Below, in pieces: positions 37,442-44,775 of a DNA stretch of 48,797 nt. This stretch comes from an uncultured Alistipes sp. (GTDB taxonomy: Bacteria > Bacteroidota > Bacteroidia > Bacteroidales > Rikenellaceae), in NCBI GenBank assembly GCA_900544265.1, contig UQUQ01000019.1:1-48797 (forward strand). The letters run 5' to 3'. Position 1 is the stretch's first letter. Each line of letters opens with the position of its first letter. Both the position numbers and the translations under genes were made by a program. The notes beneath the pieces were generated by a model that ran no database searches, was not told where the DNA came from, and saw only the letters and a program-made list of their open reading frames with translations.

Positions 37442-38448
37442 TGAAGAAACGAGTGATTGTCATAGGCGGCGGCGTGGCGGGCATGCAGACGGCCCTGCGC
37501 CTGGCCGAGCAGGGCGTGGAGCCCGTCATCGTGGAGCGCGAGGCGGAACTGGGCGGCAAGCTCCGGAACTGGTATGTGCTCTTCCCCTCCTTTACGCCCG
37601 CGGCGGAGGTGCTGACGCAGCTGCGTCAGCGTGTCCGCGAGCGGGGGATCGAGGTGCTGACCTCGACCGAGGTGCGGGGCTTCGACGCGCGGAGCGTAAG
37701 GCTCGCCGACGGGCGGACGCTCGCGTGCGACGCCGTGGTGCTCGCCTCGGGCTTCACGCTCTTCGACGCCCGCATCAAGGAGGAGTACGGATACGGCATC
37801 TACGACAACGTCTTCACCTCGGTCGACATCGAGCGCATGCTGGGCGAGGGGCGCGTGGCGAAGGCCGACGGATCGCGCCCGAAGCGCATCGCGCTGCTGC
37901 ACTGCGTCGGCTCGCGCGACGAGAAGGTGTGCCAGCAGCACTGCTCGAAGGTGTGCTGCATCACGGGCGTCAAACAGGCCATGGAGCTCAAGCGGCTCTT
38001 CCCCGAGGCCGACGTCTTCAACTTCTACATGGACATCCGCATGTTCGGCCCCGGTTACGAGGAGATGTACCGCGAGGCGCAGCAGCGCTGCAACATCCAC
38101 TTCGTGCGCGGCCGCATCTCGGAGGCGAGCCCCACGATCGACGGCCGCGTGCAGATCAAGGCCGAGGATACGCTCACGGGACGTCCGCTGCGCATGAGCG
38201 TCGACATGCTGATCCTGCTCGTGGGCATGCGGGCCAACGACGAGAACGCCGCCCTGGCCGAGGGGGCGGGGTTGCGGCGCGCGCCGAGCGGCTTTTTCGC
38301 ACCGCGCGACCTCTTCCTGAACAACGTGTGCAGCGACGTCGACGGCATCTTCTATGCCGGGACCGTCACCGCGCCGAAGACCATCGGCGAGACGTTGAAC
38401 GAAGCCGTTGCGGCGGCCGACGCCGCGGCGCAATACCTCGGAGCATAG
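37441..38448 (+). CDS. Short HdrA-like flavoprotein
   Basis: A 335-residue FAD protein. The N-terminal dinucleotide loop VIGGGVAGMQTALRLAE is followed by VEREAELGGKLRN. The HdrA-specific cysteine cluster lies at 155-173 (HCVGSRDE, then C164, C168, C172-C173 in CSKVCCITGVKQAMELK), where methanogen HdrA holds a [4Fe-4S] centre near FAD. The C-terminal GIFYAGTVTAPKTIGETLNE is the second FAD contact. It lacks the N-terminal and C-terminal ferredoxin domains of full-size HdrA (about 650 residues) and is closer in size to QmoA. ATG at 37441 is preferred to GTG at 37438. Confidence 0.88.
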   Translation: MKKRVIVIGGGVAGMQTALRLAEQGVEPVIVEREAELGGKLRNWYVLFPSFTPAAEVLTQLRQRVRERGIEVLTSTEVRGFDARSVRLADGRTLACDAVVLASGFTLFDARIKEEYGYGIYDNVFTSVDIERMLGEGRVAKADGSRPKRIALLHCVGSRDEKVCQQHCSKVCCITGVKQAMELKRLFPEADVFNFYMDIRMFGPGYEEMYREAQQRCNIHFVRGRISEASPTIDGRVQIKAEDTLTGRPLRMSVDMLILLVGMRANDENAALAEGAGLRRAPSGFFAPRDLFLNNVCSDVDGIFYAGTVTAPKTIGETLNEAVAAADAAAQYLGA

Positions 38449-38450
38449 CG

Positions 38451-38786
38451 ATGGCAGCGATCAATTTCGGATATACGATCTCCAAGCCCCGGGCCATCGA
38501 CATGGACCGCAACAACCTGCGCAAGAGCGACGAGATCCTGCGCGAGATGCCCGAGCTGCAGACCTGCATCGGCTGCGGGGCCTGCACGGCCGTCTGCACG
38601 GCGGGCAACCTCACGTCGTTCAACTTCCGCCGCGTGCATACGCTCGTGCGGCGCGGCGAGTACCAGGGGGCCTACGAGGAGATGAACAAGTGCATGCTCT
38701 GCGGCAAGTGCCGGCTGGTCTGCCCGCGCGGCATCAACACGCGCGGCGTCGTGATGCTCATAAAACGTAAACTGGGGGACTTCTGA
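38451..38786 (+). CDS. Small HdrC-like ferredoxin subunit
   Basis: A 111-residue protein with two [4Fe-4S] motifs: C39-x2-C42-x2-C45-x3-C49 and C81-x2-C84-x2-C87-x3-C91-P. The first motif is followed by Thr in place of the usual Pro. The start MAAINFGYTISKPRAID at 38451 is two bases after the HdrA-like stop, and the next gene begins one base after its stop. It is the second HdrC-like protein of the operon and probably links the flavoprotein to the membrane subunit. Confidence 0.87.
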   Translation: MAAINFGYTISKPRAIDMDRNNLRKSDEILREMPELQTCIGCGACTAVCTAGNLTSFNFRRVHTLVRRGEYQGAYEEMNKCMLCGKCRLVCPRGINTRGVVMLIKRKLGDF

Positions 38787-38787
38787 G

Positions 38788-40569
38788 ATGACATTCTACG
38801 CACCGTTCTGCCTGCCGTTCATCATCGGCGCCGCCGTGATGTTCGCGACGCTGCTCTGGAAGTGGGGTTCGTGGCTCTACCGGCTGCCCCGTGCCGACAA
38901 GCGGCTGATCCTGCGCGGTCTGCCCACGCGGCGCACGCTGGAGGCGCTGTGGGAGGTGGTGCGCGAGTCGCTGCTGCACCGCCGCATCTTCCATGTCAAC
39001 CCGCTGCTGGGCTACATGCACATGTCGCTGGCCTTCGGCTGGTTCCTGCTCATCGCCGTGGGGTGGACCGAGACCGTCGCCTACCTCGGGCTGCGCTTCG
39101 TGCCGCTGCAGGGGCACGTCTTCTTCAAGTACTTCGCCACGGGCCTCGAACACAAGCCCGGCTTCGATTTCGTCATGGACCTGCTGCTGCTCTTCGTCCT
39201 CTCGGGCGTGGCGCTCGCCTGGGGCAAGCGCTTTTGGTCGAGGGCCATGGGCATGCGGCGCACGACGAAGCACGTGCCGGGCGACCGCGTGGCCCTCACG
39301 GCGCTGTGGTTCATCTTCCCGGCGCGCCTGCTGGCCGAGAGCACAACCTGCGCGCTTTACGGCGGCGGCAGCTTCCTGACGGGTTCGCTCGGCGGGTGGA
39401 TGCACGAGCACATCTCCGTGCTGGCGCTCATGAACCTCGAGACCGCCGCCTGGTGGTTCTATTCGTCGTGCCTCGGGCTGTTCTTCGTGGCGCTGCCCTT
39501 CTCGCGCTACATGCACATCTTCACGGAGATCCCGCTCATCTTCCTGCGCCGCTACGGCCTGCGTTCGGGCGAGAAGGAGAGCGCCTACGACCATTTCCAG
39601 GTCGAGGCCTGCTCGCGCTGCGGCATCTGCATCGACCCCTGCCAGCTGCAGAGCGTCCTGCATGTCGACAACGTGCAGTCGGTCTATTTCCTGCGTGACC
39701 GCCGCTACGGTATGCTGCGGCGCGACGTGGCGGACAACTGCCTGTTGTGCGGCCGCTGTGCCGAGCGCTGCCCCGTGGGCATCGACCTCAATACGCTGCG
39801 CGTCAACTCGCGCGACCGCCTGCGCAACGTCCCCGACGAGCGGCGCTACGACTACTTCAAGGGACTGGACCGCTCCTCCGGCACGGGCAAGGTGGGCTAC
39901 TTTGCCGGGTGTATGACCCTGCTCACGCCCCGCACGATGTCGGCCATGGAGCGCCTGTTCGACGCCGCGGGCGAGGAGGTCTGGTGGGCCGACCGCGAGG
40001 GGGGCGTCTGCTGCGGGCGTCCGCTGAAGCTCGCCGGCGAGACCGACTCGGCGCACAAGATGATGCGCTACAACACGGAGCTCTTCCTCAAGCACGGCAT
40101 CACGACGCTCGTGACCTCGTGCCCGATCTGCCTGAAGGTCTTTCGCGAGGACTACGACCTGCCGGGCATCGAGGTGCTGCATCACTCGGAATACATCCTG
40201 CGGCTGATCCGCGCCGGACGGCTCAACCTCCAGCGCGGCACGACGCACTATACCTACCACGATCCCTGCGAGCTGGGGCGCGGCAGCGGCATCTACGACG
40301 AGCCGCGTGCCGTGATCGAAGCCGTGGGTGAGCTGCTCGAACCGGCACAGACGCGCGAGCATGCCCTCTGCTGCGGCTCGTCGGTGGCCAATACGGCCAT
40401 CTCGGACGGCCAGCAGGTGCAGATCGCCCGTGCGGTGGCCGAGGAGCTGGAGGCGACGGGCGCCGAGGTGATCGTCACGGCCTGCCCCCTCTGCAAGAAG
40501 GCCATCGGCCGCGGCACGAAGGGCGAGGTGCGCGACCTGGCCGAGATCGTCGCCTCGCACCTCTCGTAG
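38788..40569 (+). CDS. Membrane HdrE/DsrM-HdrD/DsrK-like fusion protein
   Basis: A 593-residue fusion. Residues 1-255 form a NarI/DsrM-like membrane domain with about five helices (near 8-25, 78-98, 128-147, 168-190, 212-238). Histidines at 78 (GYMHMSLAFGW) and 242 (RYMHIFTE) are possible heme b ligands. Two [4Fe-4S] motifs follow (C275-C278-C281-C285 and C318-C321-C324-C328). Two full CCG motifs come last (C375/C408-C409/C445-C448 and C494/C528-C529/C566-C569), as in HdrD and DsrK. Such proteins pass electrons between membrane quinol and a cytoplasmic disulfide or sulfur substrate. It closes the operon. The direction of electron flow and the substrate are unknown. Confidence 0.9.
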   Translation: MTFYAPFCLPFIIGAAVMFATLLWKWGSWLYRLPRADKRLILRGLPTRRTLEALWEVVRESLLHRRIFHVNPLLGYMHMSLAFGWFLLIAVGWTETVAYLGLRFVPLQGHVFFKYFATGLEHKPGFDFVMDLLLLFVLSGVALAWGKRFWSRAMGMRRTTKHVPGDRVALTALWFIFPARLLAESTTCALYGGGSFLTGSLGGWMHEHISVLALMNLETAAWWFYSSCLGLFFVALPFSRYMHIFTEIPLIFLRRYGLRSGEKESAYDHFQVEACSRCGICIDPCQLQSVLHVDNVQSVYFLRDRRYGMLRRDVADNCLLCGRCAERCPVGIDLNTLRVNSRDRLRNVPDERRYDYFKGLDRSSGTGKVGYFAGCMTLLTPRTMSAMERLFDAAGEEVWWADREGGVCCGRPLKLAGETDSAHKMMRYNTELFLKHGITTLVTSCPICLKVFREDYDLPGIEVLHHSEYILRLIRAGRLNLQRGTTHYTYHDPCELGRGSGIYDEPRAVIEAVGELLEPAQTREHALCCGSSVANTAISDGQQVQIARAVAEELEATGAEVIVTACPLCKKAIGRGTKGEVRDLAEIVASHLS

Positions 40570-40874
40570 GGCGCGCGTCCGAAGTGCTTCCGGGTGCTGG
40601 CCGGGGTACGGCTGCGGTGCCGAGATGTGGCTGCGGGGGCGGCGTGCGGTGGAGGCTCTTCCAGTTGCGGTGGGCGAAGTTATGTGGGGGATGGCCGGGC
40701 ACGGATTTTCCCGGTGGCGGCCAAAGCCGGGTGGCGAGGCAGCCTCGCGGGCGAATCGGGGTCTCCGGCCGCACGGAACGGTGTTCCGGGGTGTGCGTGT
40801 GAAAAAAACGACGCTTTCAACCGGCTGGAAATGAATCCGGAGCGCGGCTGCAGGGCGCCGTTGTGAAAAAATTA
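40570..40874. other. Gene-free GC-rich gap after the Hdr-like operon
   Basis: About 300 bases, G-rich on the + strand, with imperfect repeats of GGTGC/GGCTGCGG. No frame resembles a protein and no terminator with a T tail was found, so it is not clear where the operon transcript ends. Confidence 0.5.
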
Positions 40875-40906
40875 TTTGCACAAACCGTTTTTTTGCCTTA
40901 TCTTTG
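40875..40906 (+). promoter_or_regulatory. Promoter of initiator tRNA
   Basis: TTTG (40875-40878), 20 bases, then TATCTTTG (40899-40906): a full match in sequence and spacing to the phylum promoter. The tRNA begins 53 bases later. Confidence 0.8.
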
Positions 40907-40959
40907 CACTCGCAAAAGCGATAGATCACGAAGCGCCGAGCTTCGGTTCAACGATACAT

Positions 40960-41035
40960 CGCGGGGTAGAGCAGTTGGCAGCTCGTCGGGCTCATAACCC
41001 GGAGGTCGGAGGTTCGAGTCCTCCCCCCGCTACCA
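40960..41035 (+). tRNA. Initiator tRNA-fMet (anticodon CAT)
   Basis: A 76-base tRNA with encoded CCA. Initiator marks are seen: three G-C pairs next to the anticodon loop (GGG/CCC around CTCATAA) and an unpaired first position of the acceptor (C1 opposite U72; the usual mismatch is C-A). The T-stem GGAGG/CCTCC and D-stem GAGC/GCTC pair fully. It is the only tRNA here with an encoded CCA. Confidence 0.95.
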
Positions 41036-41036
41036 C

Positions 41037-41070
41037 AGCGGACGTCTTGAAAAAGTCGTCCGCTTTTTTT
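41037..41070 (+). terminator. Terminator after tRNA-fMet
   Basis: AGCGGACG (41037-41044) pairs with CGTCCGCT (41057-41064), followed by a T run. It starts two bases after the CCA. Confidence 0.9.
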
Positions 41071-41177
41071 GTTCTGCTCCCCGGCCCGTGCCGCGCCCTT
41101 TTTCTGTCCCGGGTGTTGTTTTTTTGCTCCGATGTGTGTATCTTTGAAAAACGGCAGGTTTCATGTACTTTTCCCTT

Positions 41178-41498
41178 GTACTTTTGGGGCCAAAAGTACC
41201 AAAAGCCTCCGCACGTCGTTCTCCGTGAGAGTGCGGATTGGTGGTGCCGCCGTTGGCGGCAAAGGATATGATAAAGATAAATACGTTTCGGCAACGTGTG
41301 CTTTATTTTTTACCCCGCATGGCGATTCCCGACTTGGTTCCGATGGCGGAAAAGCGGACGGAAGGCTGAAAGCGACAGCGGCGGGGACGGTTTGCTTGCA
41401 AACCCGCGAATAGTCGCCCGACGCCGCTTTCAAACGTCCGGACGCCGACAGCGGAATCGGTCGGGTGGCTTTTGCTGCTTTTCGCCACCGAAAAGCAG
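41178..41498 (+). repeat. Modular hairpin repeat, unit 1 (short form, 321 bp)
   Basis: Unit with module B at 41178-41220 (starts with the palindrome GTACTTTTGGGGCCAAAAGT, continuing AC), a short middle, and module A at 41314-41498 (185 bp). In the middle, GCCGCC (41246-41251) and GGCGGC (41255-41260) form a hairpin before an AT-rich island. Module A contains GTTTGCTTGCAAAC (41390-41403) and ends with the hairpin CTGCTTTTCGCCACCGAAAA, completed by GCAG. Protein frames through it are not conserved in a gene-like way between copies. Confidence 0.9.
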
Positions 41499-41521
41499 AG
41501 AAAAAGAAAAAGTTTTCTCGT

Positions 41522-41936
41522 GTACTTTTGGGGCCAAAAGTACCAAAAGCCTCCGCACGTCGTTTTCCGCGGGAGTGCGCGAGCCGCGGCGCTGCACGGG
41601 GCGCGCAAGATCGGAGCCTTAGCGCCACCCCGTGACGGACGCGCCGCGTGTCGTACCCTCTTTTTTCCGCGTCGAACGAGAGTGCGGAATTACTGTGCCG
41701 CCGGAGGCGGCAGTATAATAATTTATATGGCATGCGCTCCGGCACTCTTTTTTCCCGCATGGCGGGTCCCGACTTGGTTCCGATGGCGAAAGAGCGGCCG
41801 GAGGGCTGAAAGCGCGAGCGGCGGGGACGGTTTGCTTGCAAACCCGCGCAGTCGCCCGACGCCGCTTTCAGACTTTCGGACGCCGCCATCGGAATCGGTC
41901 AGGTGGCTTTTGCTGCTTTTCGCCACCGAAAAGCAG
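41522..41936 (+). repeat. Modular hairpin repeat, unit 2 (415 bp)
   Basis: Begins 23 bases after unit 1 in the same orientation. Module B is at 41522-41564 (same 43 bases as in unit 1). A GC-rich middle follows, with TGCCGCC (41696-41702) pairing with GGCGGCA (41706-41712) and an AT-rich island TATAATAATTTATATGG. Module A is at 41754-41936 (183 bp). The middle is about 95 bases longer than in unit 1, the extra part holding CGAGCCGCGGCGCTGCACGG and what follows. Confidence 0.9.
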
Positions 41937-41980
41937 GGAAAAAAGTTTTTTGGCACTTTTCTGAAAAGAGGAAAGGACTT

Positions 41981-42016
41981 CGGGGGCTTTTGCTGCTTTT
42001 CGCCGCTGAAAAGCAG
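41981..42016 (+). repeat. Terminal fragment of the modular repeat
   Basis: Only the end of module A is present: GGCTTTTGCTGCTTTTCGCC then GCTGAAAAGCAG. The stem CTGCTTTTC/GAAAAGCAG is intact while the loop differs from full copies. It lies 100 bases before the DUF4919 gene. Confidence 0.75.
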
Positions 42017-42115
42017 AGAAAAAAGTTTTTCAGAACTGAATGTTCGCGAGATTTTCGGAAAGTCACACCCGGCCGCCGGGTGTTCACAGTATGTTCCAAC
42101 CTAATACAACCCGTT

Positions 42116-42811
42116 ATGAGAACCAAAACACTCATCCTGTCGTTGCTGCTGCTTTTCTGCGGCTTCGCTGCCCATGCGCAGCAAGAGATTTTCCCGGTAG
42201 ACTGGAAAGAGATTCGCTCCATTGTCAAAAAGGACCCCGAACGGGTTCGTGAGCTGGTGCGGAGGCTCTCCGCCCCCGAACGCGATACGACCCTGACCGT
42301 GCAGGAGAGGATCGTCGCCTTTTTCGGGCAGTCGCTGCTGACCAACGACAGCGAGGAGCCCAAGGTTTTTGACATGAACGAGGCCTATCGCGCGGGGCGC
42401 TATGCCGAGGCGCTGGCGCTGGCCGAGGAGGTGCTGGCGATCAATCCGGTGCATGCCGAGGCGCTTTTCATGGCGGCATACGCCATTGCCGGCATGCTCG
42501 AGTCGGGCGACGAGTCCCGCACGCGTGACGAAGGGCAGCTCTTCTACAACCGGGGAATCCGGGCGCTGGGGGCGGTTGCCTGGACGGGAAACGGCAGCGA
42601 GGAACACCCGTTCTGCGTGACGAAGGTCAGCGACGAATACTGCTTCATGCGCTATTACCTCGAGCTGTGGCGGTACGACGCCCAGCGTCTGGTTGGTACG
42701 TGCGACGTCTTTGATCTGACCGAGGGCAGCGAATATTACACCGCTCCGCAGATCTGGTTCGACGCCTCGCGGCCGCTGGAGATCACCTCCGCGCTGTTCG
42801 GCGGAAAGTAG
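42116..42811 (+). CDS. Secreted DUF4919-type protein
   Basis: A 231-residue protein with a signal peptide (MRTKTLILSLLLLFCGFAAH, cleavage near AHAQ). It resembles the Bacteroidetes family DUF4919, of unknown function. The mature protein is helical, with a tetratricopeptide-like stretch (AYRAGRYAEALALAEEVLAI, NPVHAEALFMAAYAIAG) and a C-terminal part containing CVTKVSDEYCFMRYYLELW. The longer open frame upstream runs through the repeat units and is not real. No promoter matching the consensus was found; it follows the repeat cluster directly. Confidence 0.82.
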   Translation: MRTKTLILSLLLLFCGFAAHAQQEIFPVDWKEIRSIVKKDPERVRELVRRLSAPERDTTLTVQERIVAFFGQSLLTNDSEEPKVFDMNEAYRAGRYAEALALAEEVLAINPVHAEALFMAAYAIAGMLESGDESRTRDEGQLFYNRGIRALGAVAWTGNGSEEHPFCVTKVSDEYCFMRYYLELWRYDAQRLVGTCDVFDLTEGSEYYTAPQIWFDASRPLEITSALFGGK

Positions 42812-42848
42812 CGCGGCCGACCGGCGGGGTGGGGCACGCGGCCCGGGT

Positions 42849-44627
42849 TCAGAATTGCAGCAGGTGCGAAGCCGAGGTGTTTCGGATAAAGATCAGACAG
42901 TCGAACGCTTCGGAGATGCCCGTGTGGTAGAATACCTCGGGCGTGGCGCCGATCTCGCGGAACGACAGCGCGTCGAGCCATTGCAGCTGGGGCGCCTGCT
43001 CCTGCCGCATCCGTTTCAGGTTGAGCAGGAAGATCGGCTCGTCGAGTTGTCCGAGCACATGCTCCAGCGTGCCGGGTGCCGGAACCGGGAGTTCAAAGGC
43101 CCGGAGGCCGTTTTTCCAGGCCGTATAGGTGCCCTGGCCGGTTACGAAGCCGACGGAGAGGTAGCCGTCCCCGAATAGCTGCTTGAGGTAGTATCCGGTC
43201 GGACGAATCAGCCTTGTCGTCCCCTCGCGCTGGTTGATGTGCTGGTTGTGTGCCCAGAGAACCGCCCGCGACTCCGGGTGGAGGGCCATGATCCACGCCA
43301 TGGTCCCGGCCATGCCCCGGTCCCGCCACGAAGGGTCGCGGTACTGGCTCAGAAAGGCGCGCAGCATGTCGATGTATCCTCCGATCTCGGTGCGTTTCTC
43401 CCCGGACAGCGATGCCAGGTCGCTGTCGGCGGCCAGCGCATCCAGCTCGGGTTCGAGTTTCCGGGCCAGTTCGATATCCGGTTGGTAGGTCTGCGTGTAG
43501 ATGTGTTGCAGCTGCTCCGCCAACGCGGCGGCGCGGCGTGCGGCCGATCCCGATGCGGGCAGCAGCCGCTGCAACGCAGCCATCAGCGTGGTGGGCATCT
43601 GCAGATCGACCCCCGTGAAGGTGATGCGGGGCTCCGGCGTGTTGACGGTCTTCATCCACTCGACCATCGTCAGCATCTCGTCGGTCATCCAGGGCCAGAC
43701 GTACATCCCCCGGATCAGCTGTTTCGGGTCGCCCTCCCCGCGGATCGTGTAGTCGTTTACCCGCTCTGCCTCGGGCAGATTGGCCTCCAGCGCGAAGATG
43801 CCGAATCCGTGGCGGTCTGTCAGGTAGCGGACGATGCGGTCCTTCATGGCAAACACCTCGCCGGTGCCGTGCGTGTTCTCACCCAGCCCGACGATCCGGC
43901 ATCCGGTCGCCGCCTGTCCGAGGGCGTCGAGGTCGTCCGTGTCCGGAGCCGTCGGGTCCCATGTCGCGAGCGGATGGACGTAGCGCAGCAGCGCCTGCCG
44001 GTCGGCGGGCGACAGTTTGTCGACGAGCGGAATCTCCCGTTCGGCGATTCGTTTGCCGTCGATGCGGATCTCCAGATCGTCGAACCAGACGCTCCCCACA
44101 CCCGAGGCAAAGCCGGCGATCATGACGCTGGTCGCGGCGCTGTCGATCTTCAGCCGGGCCGTGCAGCGCGTCCAGTCGGAGGTGCCCCGAACGCCGCCCG
44201 TCGTGTCGATCCGCGACAGGAAATCCATCGGGGTACGGTCGGGCACGAAGGGGAAAATGCCGAATCCGGCACGCAGGTTCACGCTGTCGCGGGTTTTGAT
44301 CCAGCCGCTGATCTCGACCTCCCGACCTGCGGCCTGTTCGGCAGGGAGGAAGGTCTGGAATCCGCCCCAGCTGCCCGGCAGGGGCGTTCGTCCGCTCCAT
44401 CGGGCCCGGAGACTCGCCGCGCCGTGGTGCACGGTCTGCCGGTCGAGCGCATACTCGTAGCCGGTGAGCGACGTGTTGCGCAGCGTCCATTGCGCCGGCA
44501 CGCTGTCGTTTAGGGCGTACTCGAAATCCAGGTTGTATTCCGTGGAGTAGGTCGGATAGGTCTCCGTGCATCCGCTGCATGCGCCTGCCAGTGCGAGGCT
44601 CAGGAGCCAAAGGTAGGGTCTCTTCAT
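42849..44627 (-). CDS. Erythromycin-esterase-like lipoprotein
   Basis: A 592-residue lipoprotein (MKRPYLWLLSLALAGACSGC, acylated at Cys17 or Cys20). Residues of about 25-190 form a beta-rich module (LDFEYALNDSVPAQWTLRN to SVWFDDLEIRIDGKRI), perhaps carbohydrate-binding. Residues of about 215-590 match the erythromycin esterase family (PF05139) with IVGLGENTHGTGEVFAMKDR, FALEANLPEAERVNDY, RGMYVWPWMTDEM, and VLWAHNQHIN with the conserved His. Acquired Ere proteins open macrolide rings, but most chromosomal relatives have unknown substrates, so no resistance is claimed. The start at 44627 is chosen by the signal peptide. A -7 element lies upstream. Confidence 0.85.
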   Translation of the reverse strand: MKRPYLWLLSLALAGACSGCTETYPTYSTEYNLDFEYALNDSVPAQWTLRNTSLTGYEYALDRQTVHHGAASLRARWSGRTPLPGSWGGFQTFLPAEQAAGREVEISGWIKTRDSVNLRAGFGIFPFVPDRTPMDFLSRIDTTGGVRGTSDWTRCTARLKIDSAATSVMIAGFASGVGSVWFDDLEIRIDGKRIAEREIPLVDKLSPADRQALLRYVHPLATWDPTAPDTDDLDALGQAATGCRIVGLGENTHGTGEVFAMKDRIVRYLTDRHGFGIFALEANLPEAERVNDYTIRGEGDPKQLIRGMYVWPWMTDEMLTMVEWMKTVNTPEPRITFTGVDLQMPTTLMAALQRLLPASGSAARRAAALAEQLQHIYTQTYQPDIELARKLEPELDALAADSDLASLSGEKRTEIGGYIDMLRAFLSQYRDPSWRDRGMAGTMAWIMALHPESRAVLWAHNQHINQREGTTRLIRPTGYYLKQLFGDGYLSVGFVTGQGTYTAWKNGLRAFELPVPAPGTLEHVLGQLDEPIFLLNLKRMRQEQAPQLQWLDALSFREIGATPEVFYHTGISEAFDCLIFIRNTSASHLLQF

Positions 44628-44708
44628 CTTCTGTTGGTTTTTCTCTGCGTCGGGATGCCTGCCTTGCGGGCGTATGCTCCGCGGTCGGCGGCGTGTCGGG
44701 GCGCGCAT

Positions 44709-44716
44709 GGCAAATA
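44709..44716 (-). promoter_or_regulatory. -7 element of the esterase-like gene
   Basis: TATATTTG on the minus strand matches TAnnTTTG. It directly abuts the dsbD terminator hairpin, which occupies the -33 region. Confidence 0.55.
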
Positions 44717-44754
44717 TACGAAAAAGGAGCGGATGTTCGGTACATCCGCTCCTT
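44715..44754 (-). terminator. Terminator after dsbD
   Basis: A 14-bp perfect stem (44720-44733 with 44741-44754; AAAAGGAGCGGATG with CATCCGCTCCTTTT) has a 7-base loop. On the minus strand it ends in TTTTT. It lies 21 bases beyond the dsbD stop. Confidence 0.9.
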
Positions 44755-44775
44755 TTGTTGTGTGTGGTTGCAGCC

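Noticed and set aside
41161..41889. A 242-codon frame, and related frames at 41472-42104 and 46976-48238, as hypothetical proteins
   Set aside because: They run through the repeat units, change frame between copies and consist of hairpin-derived phrases. The apparent conservation comes from the repeats, not from protein selection.
41178..42016. Insertion sequence or integrated element next to tRNA-fMet
   Set aside because: No transposase or integrase gene is present, and no duplicated tRNA end was found; the clusters are described as repeats instead.
42849..44627. Macrolide-resistance gene
   Set aside because: Only family-level similarity is visible; chromosomal relatives with lipoprotein signals have no established resistance role.
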